Positions 52,735-60,439 of a stretch of 64,000 nt of DNA are shown here, piece by piece (within the stretch, counting starts at the first letter, position 1; the number at the start of each line of letters is the position of its first letter). Source of the stretch: Microbulbifer variabilis ATCC 700307. GTDB lineage: Bacteria; Pseudomonadota; Gammaproteobacteria; Pseudomonadales; Cellvibrionaceae. The DNA lies in NCBI RefSeq assembly GCF_000380565.1, contig NZ_AQYJ01000027.1, positions 186,001 through 250,000 on the forward strand, given 5' to 3'. Below the pieces are notes generated by a model. The model was not told the DNA's origin. It saw nothing but the letters and a program-made list of their open reading frames with translations, and ran no database searches. The position numbers and the translations under genes were made by a program.

Positions 52735-53199
52735 TTACCGGGTGCGCGCATCAGACATATTTTTATCCGCCCGCCACACGCGATACTTGAGCTGTACACC
52801 TTGTGGCATGTACACCACCAGCGGCAGGTTACTTCTGTAAGGCAGTATAAGGCCTTCAGCCCGCACGCGAATAAAGCGCCTCGACTCAGACCCCGGCGCA
52901 CATACCTTTTGTGTATCAGGTGTTGCCTTCAGTTCAGACAAAACATAGTAGGGATAGCCCCAGCCCGGTAATAACTGGCGCTCCAGCGGTGCCGAGAAGC
53001 TTTGCAGGTTACAATCTGCGACTTCACTCTTTCCTGGCACCAGTTCCACCATAAAACGGCTTTCATCCACTACTTTTGGCAGCTGAATAACATGGCGCTG
53101 CTTTCCCTCCACTTCCACCGGGAAGGCGTCCAGTGGCTCCGCGGCCTGGGCCGTTAGACTACTAAAAAGAACCAGTGATGCAACGAAGGATCTTGCCAT
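52735..53199 (-). CDS. Ecotin-like serine protease inhibitor
   Basis: The 154-residue product has a signal peptide and the ecotin pattern: RHVIQLPKVVDESRFMVELV, DCNLQSFSAPLERQLLPGWG, YPYYV and a C-terminal LPLVVYMPQGVQLKYRVWRA. The reactive-site loop is DTQKVCAPGS, so the P1 position differs from the Met of E. coli. It is periplasmic and would inhibit host or predator serine proteases. GAGGAAG precedes the ATG. The cytochrome gene lies 46 bases upstream on the same strand. Confidence 0.88.
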   Translation of the reverse strand: MARSFVASLVLFSSLTAQAAEPLDAFPVEVEGKQRHVIQLPKVVDESRFMVELVPGKSEVADCNLQSFSAPLERQLLPGWGYPYYVLSELKATPDTQKVCAPGSESRRFIRVRAEGLILPYRSNLPLVVYMPQGVQLKYRVWRADKNMSDARTR

Positions 53200-53245
53200 T
53201 GGGACTTCCTCAGCTAACGACCTCTGTTCTGGCGCACAAACCTCC

Positions 53246-54445
53246 TTAAAGTTTAGACAGCTTTTTCCGCCGCAGCCCCCACCACAGAGTTAATCCCAAC
53301 ACCAGGGCCACGATAAAGAGCAGCAAAGCTCCAAAGAATTTATAGCCTCTGTCCACTGCTGGTTCGATTCGGGTCTGTGCCGAAGCCAGCATGGCTCGCA
53401 GGTCTTGGAAGGAGGCAATTACCTTAGTATTCGGCGCACCTGTTAATACTTGACTGCGAAGCAGCTGCCATCGCGACTGTAGTTGGCTCATTAGTACTTG
53501 GTCCCGAACTTCAATTTGTGACCGCAATGGGAGATAACCTTCGCGATAGGCGAGCATCAGCTTGTGGTAGGCACCGGCTTTATCTCCACTGCGATAATCC
53601 GTGAGCGCCAGTTGCAGCAGGCCATCAGCCCTGGCCAATGGGGGCTCCAGCGCGCGCACTAAGTGAGGGTGGGCACGCCACCACATCAAAGCCTTCTGTG
53701 CATCAGCTGGCAATTCTACCGGGCGTGTGACCGCCAGACCGGGCAAGCCCACCAGGGCTGGGTAACGCTCAGCGATATCTGCAGCCGGAGGCAACTGACC
53801 CTGAACTGAAAAAGCAGCCACGGTCACTGCCAGTGCCCAACGCTGCCAGACAGTCAGACTGCCATCAATATCAAGTCCATGAATCTCATCAACCGTGGGG
53901 TCCAAAGTGTTATAGAGGTCATAGAGACTGAAATTGCCTATTCGGGATGCTTCGAGAAAACCCGGCCCGCTCACTCCACCCTCACCCTGGCCACCGTGAC
54001 AGCTGGCACAACGCTCTTGATAGAGAGGCATAGCAAGGCTCGCTGCCGGCAGTGTGTGGGCCGGTGACCTTTGCATTTGGTAAAGAGCCGCCAATCGGTC
54101 GGCCAGTTCATTGGCGCGCCGCCTCACCGTTTTCCCACTCTCCCTGCGCTCTATAGCCTTACCTAATTCGGTGATTCCCTTTTCTAGAGAGTTACGGCCA
54201 GGCCGATCTGGTAGCTGCAGCACCAACTGCAGAGCCTGAATGGCATGTTGTTGCTGCAATTGGTAGAGCCCGGTATCGAGCAACTTGCCACCATCCACAG
54301 CGTCGCCGTAGTCCACTGCGATATAGGAGAGGAGGTTGCTGGCTCGCGCAGCCAGCCTGTCGTTCTCTGGGGCAAGCTGTGCCAACAGAATTTCAGGGGA
54401 CAGGGCCAGGAAGCAAAGGCAGAGCCAGATCCATTTGTATCTCAT
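53246..54445 (-). CDS. Exported c-type cytochrome with C-terminal membrane anchor
   Basis: The 399 residues start with a signal peptide, then a helical region (about 25-135). A single heme c site follows, CASCHGGQGEGGVSGPGF near residue 148. A second helical region and a C-terminal transmembrane helix (FGALLLFIVALVLGLTLWWG) complete it. The order of helical, cytochrome and helical parts recalls the N-terminal part of cytochrome-fused FTR1 iron permeases. However, the REXXE-containing permease helices are missing. So it is an FTR1-like fragment or a distinct electron-transfer protein. Confidence 0.75.
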   Translation of the reverse strand: MRYKWIWLCLCFLALSPEILLAQLAPENDRLAARASNLLSYIAVDYGDAVDGGKLLDTGLYQLQQQHAIQALQLVLQLPDRPGRNSLEKGITELGKAIERRESGKTVRRRANELADRLAALYQMQRSPAHTLPAASLAMPLYQERCASCHGGQGEGGVSGPGFLEASRIGNFSLYDLYNTLDPTVDEIHGLDIDGSLTVWQRWALAVTVAAFSVQGQLPPAADIAERYPALVGLPGLAVTRPVELPADAQKALMWWRAHPHLVRALEPPLARADGLLQLALTDYRSGDKAGAYHKLMLAYREGYLPLRSQIEVRDQVLMSQLQSRWQLLRSQVLTGAPNTKVIASFQDLRAMLASAQTRIEPAVDRGYKFFGALLLFIVALVLGLTLWWGLRRKKLSKL

Positions 54446-54533
54446 GGGTACTTCCCGGTGGGCATTGCAGCCAAAGGGCGCCGCATAGGCACAAGTTTGG
54501 TCTAAAGATTGGTCCTACAGGAACGCCGGATAT

Positions 54534-54558
54534 AAAAAACCCCGCTCAAGGCGGGGTT
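54534..54558 (-). terminator. Intrinsic terminator after dsbA
   Basis: ACCCCGC and GCGGGGT stem with TTTTTT following on the minus strand, 17 bases after the dsbA stop. Confidence 0.88.
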
Positions 54559-54574
54559 TGTCTCAACAGGTATG

Positions 54575-55261
54575 TCAACCGCGATCTGCGCGTTCCTTAG
54601 CGATTAGGTAATCCGCCACCTGCAGCATCACTTCCTGGGAGTTGCTCTTGCCCTTATAGCCTGGCAATGAGGAACTGATACGATACTTTCCGGCTACAAC
54701 CACTTCTGGAGTACCTGTCATTTTGTAGGCACGCTGATTGGCCATACCTTGCTTAACCTTGCTGTTGATGGCGAAGGAGTTCATCAGCTTGGCAGCCTTG
54801 GCACCGTCAGCACCGTGCTTGTTAAACAAGGCTTCAATTGCCTGCAGGTCCGGCTTCCAATTACGTCCCTCGCGGGTAGCCAGCATCTGGCGCTGGTTGT
54901 AGATAGTATTGAACAGCGGAGTATGCATTTTCTCCAGAACACCCATAGCATCAGCCACGTAGAACAGGCGCGCGTGCACATCCATCACAGGCTGCCAAAT
55001 GGCGGGCAACTTAAGCAGAGCAACATCACTGGGCATATTCTTTTTCCAGCGATCCAGAGTAGGTTCGAAATGGTAGCAGTGAGCACAGCCGTACCAGAAC
55101 ATTTCAGTAACTTCGATTTTGTTATTGCTCTTTTGCGCAACCGCCTGTGGTAGTACCTGATAGTGCTGGCCAGCCTTAAACTCGCCGCTTTCCTGGGCGC
55201 AGGCCACCAGACTGAACAATACAGCCACTACCATCGTTATTGGGGCGAGAACTGCTCTCAT
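54575..55261 (-). CDS. dsbA: Thiol:disulfide interchange protein DsbA
   Basis: The start at 55261 (MRAVLAPITMVV) gives 228 residues with a signal peptide and a Cys at its end. The active site is FWYGCAHCYHFEP, and the cis-Pro region is TGTPEVVVAGKY. DsbA oxidises dithiols in the periplasm. GGAGAAG precedes the start. It is next to cytochrome c4, then engB and polA, a standard order. Confidence 0.95.
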   Translation of the reverse strand: MRAVLAPITMVVAVLFSLVACAQESGEFKAGQHYQVLPQAVAQKSNNKIEVTEMFWYGCAHCYHFEPTLDRWKKNMPSDVALLKLPAIWQPVMDVHARLFYVADAMGVLEKMHTPLFNTIYNQRQMLATREGRNWKPDLQAIEALFNKHGADGAKAAKLMNSFAINSKVKQGMANQRAYKMTGTPEVVVAGKYRISSSLPGYKGKSNSQEVMLQVADYLIAKERADRG

Positions 55262-55442
55262 AATAAGTCTTCTCCAACTTGTACATTCGTGATTCGAATA
55301 CCGGCTTGCGACTGGCTGGCGGACCACTGAGGACACAATAGACAACGCAGATTATTTAAGTTCCCGTTGCCACTCGCAAGGAAACGCCGTAAAAGCTGCA
55401 ATACTTTACCCAATTCCCCGGCCTTTAAGCGAGCTTCGGGTA

Positions 55443-55470
55443 CAAAAAAGGCCGGTGTGTGACCGGCCTC
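55443..55470 (-). terminator. Intrinsic terminator after cytochrome c4
   Basis: AGGCCGG and CCGGCCT arms with a 7-base loop, and TTTTT following on the minus strand. Confidence 0.85.
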
Positions 55471-55491
55471 TCGTTACTGTGACTGGGTGAT

Positions 55492-56151
55492 TTACTCTGT
55501 CAGACCAGCAATGTAGTTGGCCACAGCCTTAATCTCTGCATCAGAGAGCTGCTTGGCTACGGTACGCATGGTGCGGGTATCGCCATCATTATCGCGGGTA
55601 CCAGCGCGGAAAGCTTTAAGTTGAGCCTCAATGTACTCGGGATACTGACCGGACAGACGCGGATAACCAGCGGGCGCATTGCCCAATCCAGTGGGAGAGT
55701 GACACCCCATACATGCGGGCACCCCGGTCTCCATATTGCCGGCTCGGTACAGCTTGCGCCCGAACGCCAGGCCGTCAACACTGTCTCCACTGTTTAATTT
55801 AATGGCGATCGCCTCGGAACCGGAGAGTTGCATGGGCTGGGAAGCGAAGTAAGCGGCAATATCCTGCAGATCCTGGTCATTGAAGTTATCCAGCTGGCCA
55901 ATCATCTGCGGCACATCGCGGGTTTTGTCCTGGATGTCCTTGAGCTGCTTATAGAGATATTTTTCGCCGAGGCCGGCAATTTTTGGGAAGGCCGGGGCCA
56001 GGCTGTTGCCATCAGTACCGTGACAAGCGGCGCACTGGGCGGCTTTCGCCTTGCCCGCAGCAGCATCGCCCGAGGCCATTGCAAAGGGTACGGCCCCCAG
56101 GCCGATAACCAAACCGAGTGCCAGAGCAGTGTTCTTGATAATGCTGTTCAT
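55492..56151 (-). CDS. Diheme cytochrome c4
   Basis: The product has 219 residues from the ATG at 56151 (MNSIIKNTALALG). A signal peptide ends near AMASG. Two cytochrome domains carry the heme sites CAACHG and CMGCHS. Cytochrome c4 donates electrons to terminal oxidases. Its position next to dsbA and engB matches many gammaproteobacteria. Confidence 0.95.
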   Translation of the reverse strand: MNSIIKNTALALGLVIGLGAVPFAMASGDAAAGKAKAAQCAACHGTDGNSLAPAFPKIAGLGEKYLYKQLKDIQDKTRDVPQMIGQLDNFNDQDLQDIAAYFASQPMQLSGSEAIAIKLNSGDSVDGLAFGRKLYRAGNMETGVPACMGCHSPTGLGNAPAGYPRLSGQYPEYIEAQLKAFRAGTRDNDGDTRTMRTVAKQLSDAEIKAVANYIAGLTE

Positions 56152-56275
56152 ACGTCGTCCCGTTGCGCGCTGAGATATGGCGTTTCGTGTCGCCCCCAAT
56201 AGTCCTGCGACGCGAAAACCGCGGCATTATATACTTGCGCGCCAAGCGAGTGTACCGAATCAGCAGACTTAAACG

Positions 56276-56935
56276 ATGTCAATTACCGAATTTGAAGCCC
56301 AACCGCAAAAACTGAACTATCGTACTATACGATTTCTTACCAGTGCCCCCACCCTGACTGAGTGTCCAGAGGACTCAGGTGCGGAGGTAGCGTTCGCCGG
56401 CCGCTCCAATGCGGGCAAATCCAGCGCCATAAACGCCCTTACCGGCAATAACAAATTAGCACGCACCTCTAAAACCCCTGGTCGCACCCAGCTGATCAAC
56501 TTCTTCAGCCTTTCCGAGCAACAGCGCCTGGTGGACCTGCCGGGATACGGCTACGCCAAAGTAGCCCGCGCCATGAAGGACGAATGGCAACGCCATCTGG
56601 CCGAATACCTGGAGCAGCGCACCTGCCTGAAAGGCCTGGTGCTATTGATGGATATTCGACAACCTCTCAAAGAGTTCGATATACATATGCTCACATGGGC
56701 CGTTGAAGCCGGTCTGCCTGTGCATATCCTACTCACCAAGGCAGACAAACTAAAAAATGGCCCCGCTAACAATGCCCGCTTTGCTGTAGAAAAGGCCATC
56801 AAACAGCAGGGCCTCGACCGTGGTGTAACGGTGCAGACTTTTTCCTCCACCAAGAAAGCTGGATTGGACAAATTGGAGCGTAAATTAAACGCTTGGCTTG
56901 CCCCACCAGTAGAGGGAAATACAGCAGGGGGCTAA
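56276..56935 (+). CDS. engB: Ribosome-biogenesis GTPase EngB/YihA
   Basis: A 219-residue GTPase: G1 [14 protein letters not shown]3 [12 protein letters not shown]4 LLTKADKL and G5 region TFSSTKKAG. EngB is needed for 50S subunit assembly. It is divergent from cytochrome c4 and lies on the other side of the small-RNA region from polA, the conserved engB-polA neighbourhood. Confidence 0.96.
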   Translation: MSITEFEAQPQKLNYRTIRFLTSAPTLTECPEDSGAEVAFAGRSNAGKSSAINALTGNNKLARTSKTPGRTQLINFFSLSEQQRLVDLPGYGYAKVARAMKDEWQRHLAEYLEQRTCLKGLVLLMDIRQPLKEFDIHMLTWAVEAGLPVHILLTKADKLKNGPANNARFAVEKAIKQQGLDRGVTVQTFSSTKKAGLDKLERKLNAWLAPPVEGNTAGG

Positions 56936-56951
56936 TGTATCACTTGCCGAA

Positions 56952-56990
56952 GGAGCCTCAACCGGGGGGACGAATCCCGGGTCAGGCTCC
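56952..56990. other. Stem-loop after engB
   Basis: GGAGCCT and AGGCTCC pair around a loop that itself contains CCGGG/CCCGG. No U tract follows. It may be a weak terminator or processing stem between the convergent engB and small-protein genes. Confidence 0.5.
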
Positions 56991-57106
56991 AAACTGCCAC
57001 CAATACCTTTCCCACTGCTCAAGACCTGTACAGTAGATATCAATAAGGTGGCGACCAGAGAGGTCGGGGACTCAAAGGCCGCCAGATCTATTTAACCCCA
57101 CTGGGC

Positions 57107-57373
57107 CTAACCGCGCTTCGCAACTGGCATCAGGGCACGTAATAAGACCTTGCGCAACCGTTGATGCGCCCTGGGCGTTGGACAGAATAGCTCTTCAGCA
57201 GAGAGGTACCGCTGTGCCAATAACTCAACAAGAGTCTCCTCGCGAATAGCAACTGTGAGCAAATCCGAAGGCTCCCCAGCGGGAGACTGTTCCTCAGTGC
57301 AGGCGCCAACTCGTTTCGGCTCCAGTTGCGGCTTTGCCTCTGGGGACTGCTGACATGAATTCTCCTGAGCCAT
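57107..57373 (-). CDS. Small Arg-rich C-terminal frame overlapping the Fur-regulated gene
   Basis: From the ATG at 57373 (MAQENSCQQSPEAKP) this frame gives 88 residues. The last 55 look like a genuine protein: SDLLTVAIREETLVELLAQR and LFCPTPRAHQRLRKVLLRAL. It overlaps the upstream gene by 80 bases in another frame, and no clear ribosome-binding site precedes it. It could be a coupled overlapping gene or the C-terminal part of the upstream gene separated by a frameshift. The family is unknown. Confidence 0.5.
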   Translation of the reverse strand: MAQENSCQQSPEAKPQLEPKRVGACTEEQSPAGEPSDLLTVAIREETLVELLAQRYLSAEELFCPTPRAHQRLRKVLLRALMPVAKRG

Positions 57374-57752
57374 CTGGGTAGAGGGCACTAATGCATTCAG
57401 CGGCAACCTTATTTTTATCGCGCTCTCCCAGCTGGCGGGCGAGTACTGAACTGGCTCCCGCGAGGATGTAGTGGTGTAATTTTTCATCGCCCTGCTCCCG
57501 GTAAGCTTCCATCAGGCTGGCCGCGCTCTCGCTAAAGCGCTGCGCAGAAACGGCATAGCTGGGCCACTGGCGTGCCAGCAACATACCGGCAACATCAAAA
57601 GCACACCCCAGATAAGGAATAGCCTCCGAGTGATGTCCATCTTCTATAAGGAGCCTGCCGCGCTCCATCCAGTCTAACCACGCCTTTTCTGCACGATCCC
57701 TGTTATCGAACAACCATTGACGGTGATTTGCACATAGGTAACGTAAATTCAC
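57294..57752 (-). CDS. Helical protein under a Fur box, unknown
   Basis: I start it at GTG 57752 (NLRYLCANHRQWLFDNRDRA) because AGGGGGG lies just before; a TTG start eight codons earlier is weaker. The 152 residues are helical with TPR-like spacing (AEKAWLDWMERGRLLIEDGH, SEAIPYLGCAFDVAGMLLAR). A Fur-box-like sequence lies 36-54 bases upstream. The gene's C-terminal end runs into a second frame with coding character. Its role is unknown; iron-limited expression is predicted. Confidence 0.72.
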   Translation of the reverse strand: MNLRYLCANHRQWLFDNRDRAEKAWLDWMERGRLLIEDGHHSEAIPYLGCAFDVAGMLLARQWPSYAVSAQRFSESAASLMEAYREQGDEKLHHYILAGASSVLARQLGERDKNKVAAECISALYPDGSGEFMSAVPRGKAATGAETSWRLH

Positions 57753-57787
57753 GGTAACCCCCCTGTTAGAACTCAATTAACATTAAT

Positions 57788-57806
57788 GCGAACCATTATC
57801 ATTTGC
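57788..57806 (-). promoter_or_regulatory. Fur box
   Basis: On the minus strand GCAAATGATAATGGTTCGC matches the 19-base Fur consensus at 13 positions, including the central AATGATAAT. It sits upstream of the TPR-like gene and just after a terminator, so it governs that promoter. Confidence 0.7.
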
Positions 57807-57857
57807 AAGTAAGTCAGGAAGGTTTTTCTGCAAATCTGCGAGGGGGCTACACCGAAT

Positions 57858-58000
57858 AAAAAAAGCCGGCAGATGGGGGCTGCCGGCTAGGGGTCAGTGC
57901 CCTTGGGGTGGGGCACTTCCAGACGCATCCAGGGGGACGGATACGCCTGAGGGTTCCTTGATAACACATCCTTAACCTACTTGAAGGCTAGGCTGGTGCC
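57858..58000 (-). ncRNA. Candidate small RNA A (CCCC-loop family)
   Basis: The 3' end is a strong terminator: AGCCGGCAG/CTGCCGGCT stem (57864-57888), loop CCCCCAT on the RNA, then seven U (57864-57858). Just upstream is a 7-pair hairpin AGTGCCC/GGGCACT (57896-57917) whose loop reads CACCCCAA, and ACCCCU between the two. There is no gene between this terminator and element B, so the terminator must serve its own transcript. The 5' end is not known; 58000 is approximate. It shares its design with elements B and C. Confidence 0.55.
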
Positions 58001-58148
58001 AGAAACATTCCCAGCCGCCAACCGGTATCATCGAAGAACTGTAAATACTATGCTCACAGAGAAATAAATTCAGGAAATAGATTCCATTCACGCAATGAAA
58101 AGGGGACTTACGGAGGGTAACTCTCGTAAGAAAAAAATCTTCTGGGAC

Positions 58149-58250
58149 AAAAAAAACCCCGGAGTTGGGGAAGTCCGGGGTTAAAAAGCTGAACGCTTTG
58201 GGGTTAGGGAGCAACAATGATCTGTACTTTCTGATACATCACCACCCCCA
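58149..58250 (-). ncRNA. Candidate small RNA B (CCCC-loop family)
   Basis: The terminator is AACCCCGGA/TCCGGGGTT (58155-58182) with loop CTTCCCCAAC and eight U. Upstream are a small hairpin AAAGC/GCTTT (58185-58199) and the exposed motif AACCCCAAAGC. It lies about 190 bases after the PRPP-synthetase-like gene, so it could also be that gene's terminator; the shared motifs with A and C favour a small RNA. The 5' end near 58250 is a guess. Confidence 0.5.
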
Positions 58251-58373
58251 TTTGTTCCCAGGGCTTGCGTAAATAAATGTAAACCGCCAGCTATCCGTTG
58301 AAACCAACGCAACCAGATCAATGAAGCAGGCGCCAGTAGCAATTGTGGCGTTATTCTCAACTCCCACGCGCCC

Positions 58374-59342
58374 TCAAATAGTTAGCTCACTCACCGGGCC
58401 GGCGGTATGCAGGCGACGGATTGCTTCGGCCACCAGGGGGGCACAATCCACCAATTCACAATTCTTGGGCAAGTTCACCTGAGGCAAAGAATTAGTGACA
58501 GCCAGACACTCCAAGGGGAGGCGCGCCAATTCATTTCGAGCATCACCACTAAATTGGCCGTGACTGGCCAGCGCCAATAACCGTTCCGCTCCGGCTCTCT
58601 GCGCAGCACCTGCGGCACAGCAGAGTGTAGCGCCACTGGCAATCAAGTCATCTACGATAACGACCGCAGCCCCGGCAACTTTACCGACCAATGTGCCACC
58701 AGTCAGCTGCTCTCCACGCCGGTACTTCTCGACAAACACCCTACCAATCGGACGCTGTAATCGCTCACCCAGTGCCTTGCGCAATTTTTCCGCCCGCTTT
58801 ATGCCCCCCTCATCCGGAGACAGCACAACCAATGGCCGCGTTTCATTCGCCAAGCGCGGTACGACGAAATCCAACAGTGGAGATTCGGCCAATAAATGCA
58901 CTGTGCGACAGCGGAAAGCATTTTCAAAGGAGGAAAGATTATGGGCATCCAATGTCACTACTGTGTGCGCACCCACCGCCTCCAATAAGCTGGCGAGATA
59001 GCGGGTAGGCAGTGGGTCGCGCAGGTTGGTGCGCCGATCTTTGCGCCCATAACACAGGTAAGGCATCACCGCGGTTATCCGCATTGCACCGGCATCCCGC
59101 AAAGCTCCAATGAAAAACAAGCTGCGCAACAATTTTTCATCCACACTGCTATGAGGGTCGACATATAAGGATTGCACCAGGAATACGTCTGCCCCCTCCA
59201 CATCATCAAGGGGGCGCACTTTGTGCTCTCCATCAGCAAAATAGCGCTCTTCATGTCGAGCCAGTGGCTCTCCAAGGGCTGCCGCCACTCGCCCGCCAAA
59301 ATCGGCACCGGCATCCAGACTGAAAAGTTTCAAACGGCTCAT
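58374..59342 (-). CDS. Ribose-phosphate pyrophosphokinase family protein
   Basis: A 322-residue PRPP-synthetase homologue with the ATP/metal region MPYLCYGRKDRRTNLRDPLP, the loop VVLSPDEGGIKRAEKLRKA and the PRPP-binding VVIVDDLIASGATLC. The C-terminus differs from standard Prs (ending GPVSELTI). It overlaps the upstream hydrolase by four bases (ATGA). Possibly a specialised second PRPP synthetase; the main housekeeping copy would normally sit elsewhere. Confidence 0.88.
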   Translation of the reverse strand: MSRLKLFSLDAGADFGGRVAAALGEPLARHEERYFADGEHKVRPLDDVEGADVFLVQSLYVDPHSSVDEKLLRSLFFIGALRDAGAMRITAVMPYLCYGRKDRRTNLRDPLPTRYLASLLEAVGAHTVVTLDAHNLSSFENAFRCRTVHLLAESPLLDFVVPRLANETRPLVVLSPDEGGIKRAEKLRKALGERLQRPIGRVFVEKYRRGEQLTGGTLVGKVAGAAVVIVDDLIASGATLCCAAGAAQRAGAERLLALASHGQFSGDARNELARLPLECLAVTNSLPQVNLPKNCELVDCAPLVAEAIRRLHTAGPVSELTI

Positions 59343-59983
59343 AACAGGTTCGTGCGAAACCAGCGGCTAGTAAGATGCACTACCTCATCCATGGCGCCGG
59401 GCTCCTCAAACAGGTGACCCGCATGGGGAATAATCTGTAACCGAGGACCATTTACCATATGCGTCAGGGCCTCTTTGTTCACCTCCAATACCTGCTTGTC
59501 ATCCCCTCCGACCAGCAACAGCGTCGGCGCTTTCACCAGCGGCAGATCAGAGCCAGCAAGATCCGGCCGACCACCGCGCGAGACCACTGCGCCTACCAGG
59601 GACGGCCGCTCAGCGGCAGCCACCAGGGCTACGGCGGCACCTGTACTGGCACCGAACAAACCAACTCTCAGGTGCTCAGTGCTCTCCTCATGGGCCGACC
59701 AGTCCAGAACTTCCACAAGGCGCCTTGCGCTCAGGTCGATATCAAAGCGGTACTCGCAAGTAGAAGCATCGGCGCGACTCTCTTCGACACTCAATAAGTC
59801 AAACAACAATGTGGCAAAACCAGCATCATTCAGTCTACTGGCAACAGTCAGATTGCGCGGACTGGCCCTGTTGCTGCCGCTGCCGTGAGCAAACACTATC
59901 AGTGCCCGCGCCCCCTGTGGCAGCGTGAGCGAGGCGTTCAAAGTTATGTCTTCTGTCGCCAGCGCTATGGCTTGGCTCTGCAT
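59339..59983 (-). CDS. Alpha/beta hydrolase (dienelactone hydrolase-like)
   Basis: I start it at ATG 59983 (MQSQAIALATEDITLNASLT), where GGAGG lies seven bases upstream; the longer frame to 60115 is unlikely. The 214 residues have the oxyanion region VFAHGSGSNRASPRN, nucleophile elbow LFGASTGAAVAL and a C-terminal His in IPHAGHLFEEPG. It is translated together with the PRPP-synthetase-like gene (ATGA overlap). Substrate unknown. Confidence 0.82.
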   Translation of the reverse strand: MQSQAIALATEDITLNASLTLPQGARALIVFAHGSGSNRASPRNLTVASRLNDAGFATLLFDLLSVEESRADASTCEYRFDIDLSARRLVEVLDWSAHEESTEHLRVGLFGASTGAAVALVAAAERPSLVGAVVSRGGRPDLAGSDLPLVKAPTLLLVGGDDKQVLEVNKEALTHMVNGPRLQIIPHAGHLFEEPGAMDEVVHLTSRWFRTNLL

Positions 59984-60176
59984 CCACTGCCTCCAACAGA
60001 CAATTGGCCAGGCACGATAGTGTCCCTGGGATAAAGAAGCCTGAAGAAAAACCAGAATGAATAAATTCTCTGTTGTGCTCAGACTAGACCAGCAGAACGC
60101 CAGAAGCTCTGCCAATTGGAGCCAAATGGCTTAAACCATTAACAGTTTAGGTTGTGGGAGTTAGAAGTCTTAGGGC

Positions 60177-60290
60177 AAAAAAATGCCCCGGACTTGGGGG
60201 AGTTCCGGGGCAAACATCTGACTTCCTTGGGGGATGATGACGCATTCCAACAATCTTGCCTTTTTAGAAAGTCTGTCGCCGGAACAGTTC
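60177..60290 (-). ncRNA. Candidate small RNA C downstream of polA (CCCC-loop family, Spot 42 position)
   Basis: The terminator is TGCCCCGGA/TCCGGGGCA (60184-60212) with loop ACTCCCCCAAG and seven U. Just upstream is CATCCCCCAAGGAAG, with CATC/GATG able to pair around it. The polA stop is 230 bases further upstream, and the next gene starts only at 59983. A possible promoter is TTGATC with a TGCATAAAT -10 region near 60300. A length near 110 bases and position after polA match Spot 42 and ErsA. The 5' end is approximate. Confidence 0.6.
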
Positions 60291-60379
60291 CACGAATTTA
60301 TGCAAAGAAAGTAAAAACGCCGATCAAAACACGAAGATTGGCGCTATTTTCTTCAAACAAGCACCTGTGTAACCGCCAA

Positions 60380-60395
60380 GGTGACAAAAGTCACG
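60380..60395. promoter_or_regulatory. CRP/Vfr-like site upstream of small RNA C
   Basis: GGTGA-CAAAAG-TCACG has the CRP core GTGA-N6-TCAC. It lies between polA and the candidate small RNA. Spot 42 in enterobacteria is CRP-controlled, which makes the match notable. It is about 95 bases from the inferred start, farther than usual for activation. Confidence 0.5.
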
Positions 60396-60439
60396 ATGGT
60401 ATATCCATCTTGTGGCGCCAAAGTGCTTTTAAGGCAAAA

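Noticed and set aside
57972..58217. An 81-codon minus-strand frame over the small-RNA region
   Set aside because: It crosses the terminator of candidate small RNA B and has no ribosome-binding site; the RNA-structure reading explains the region better.
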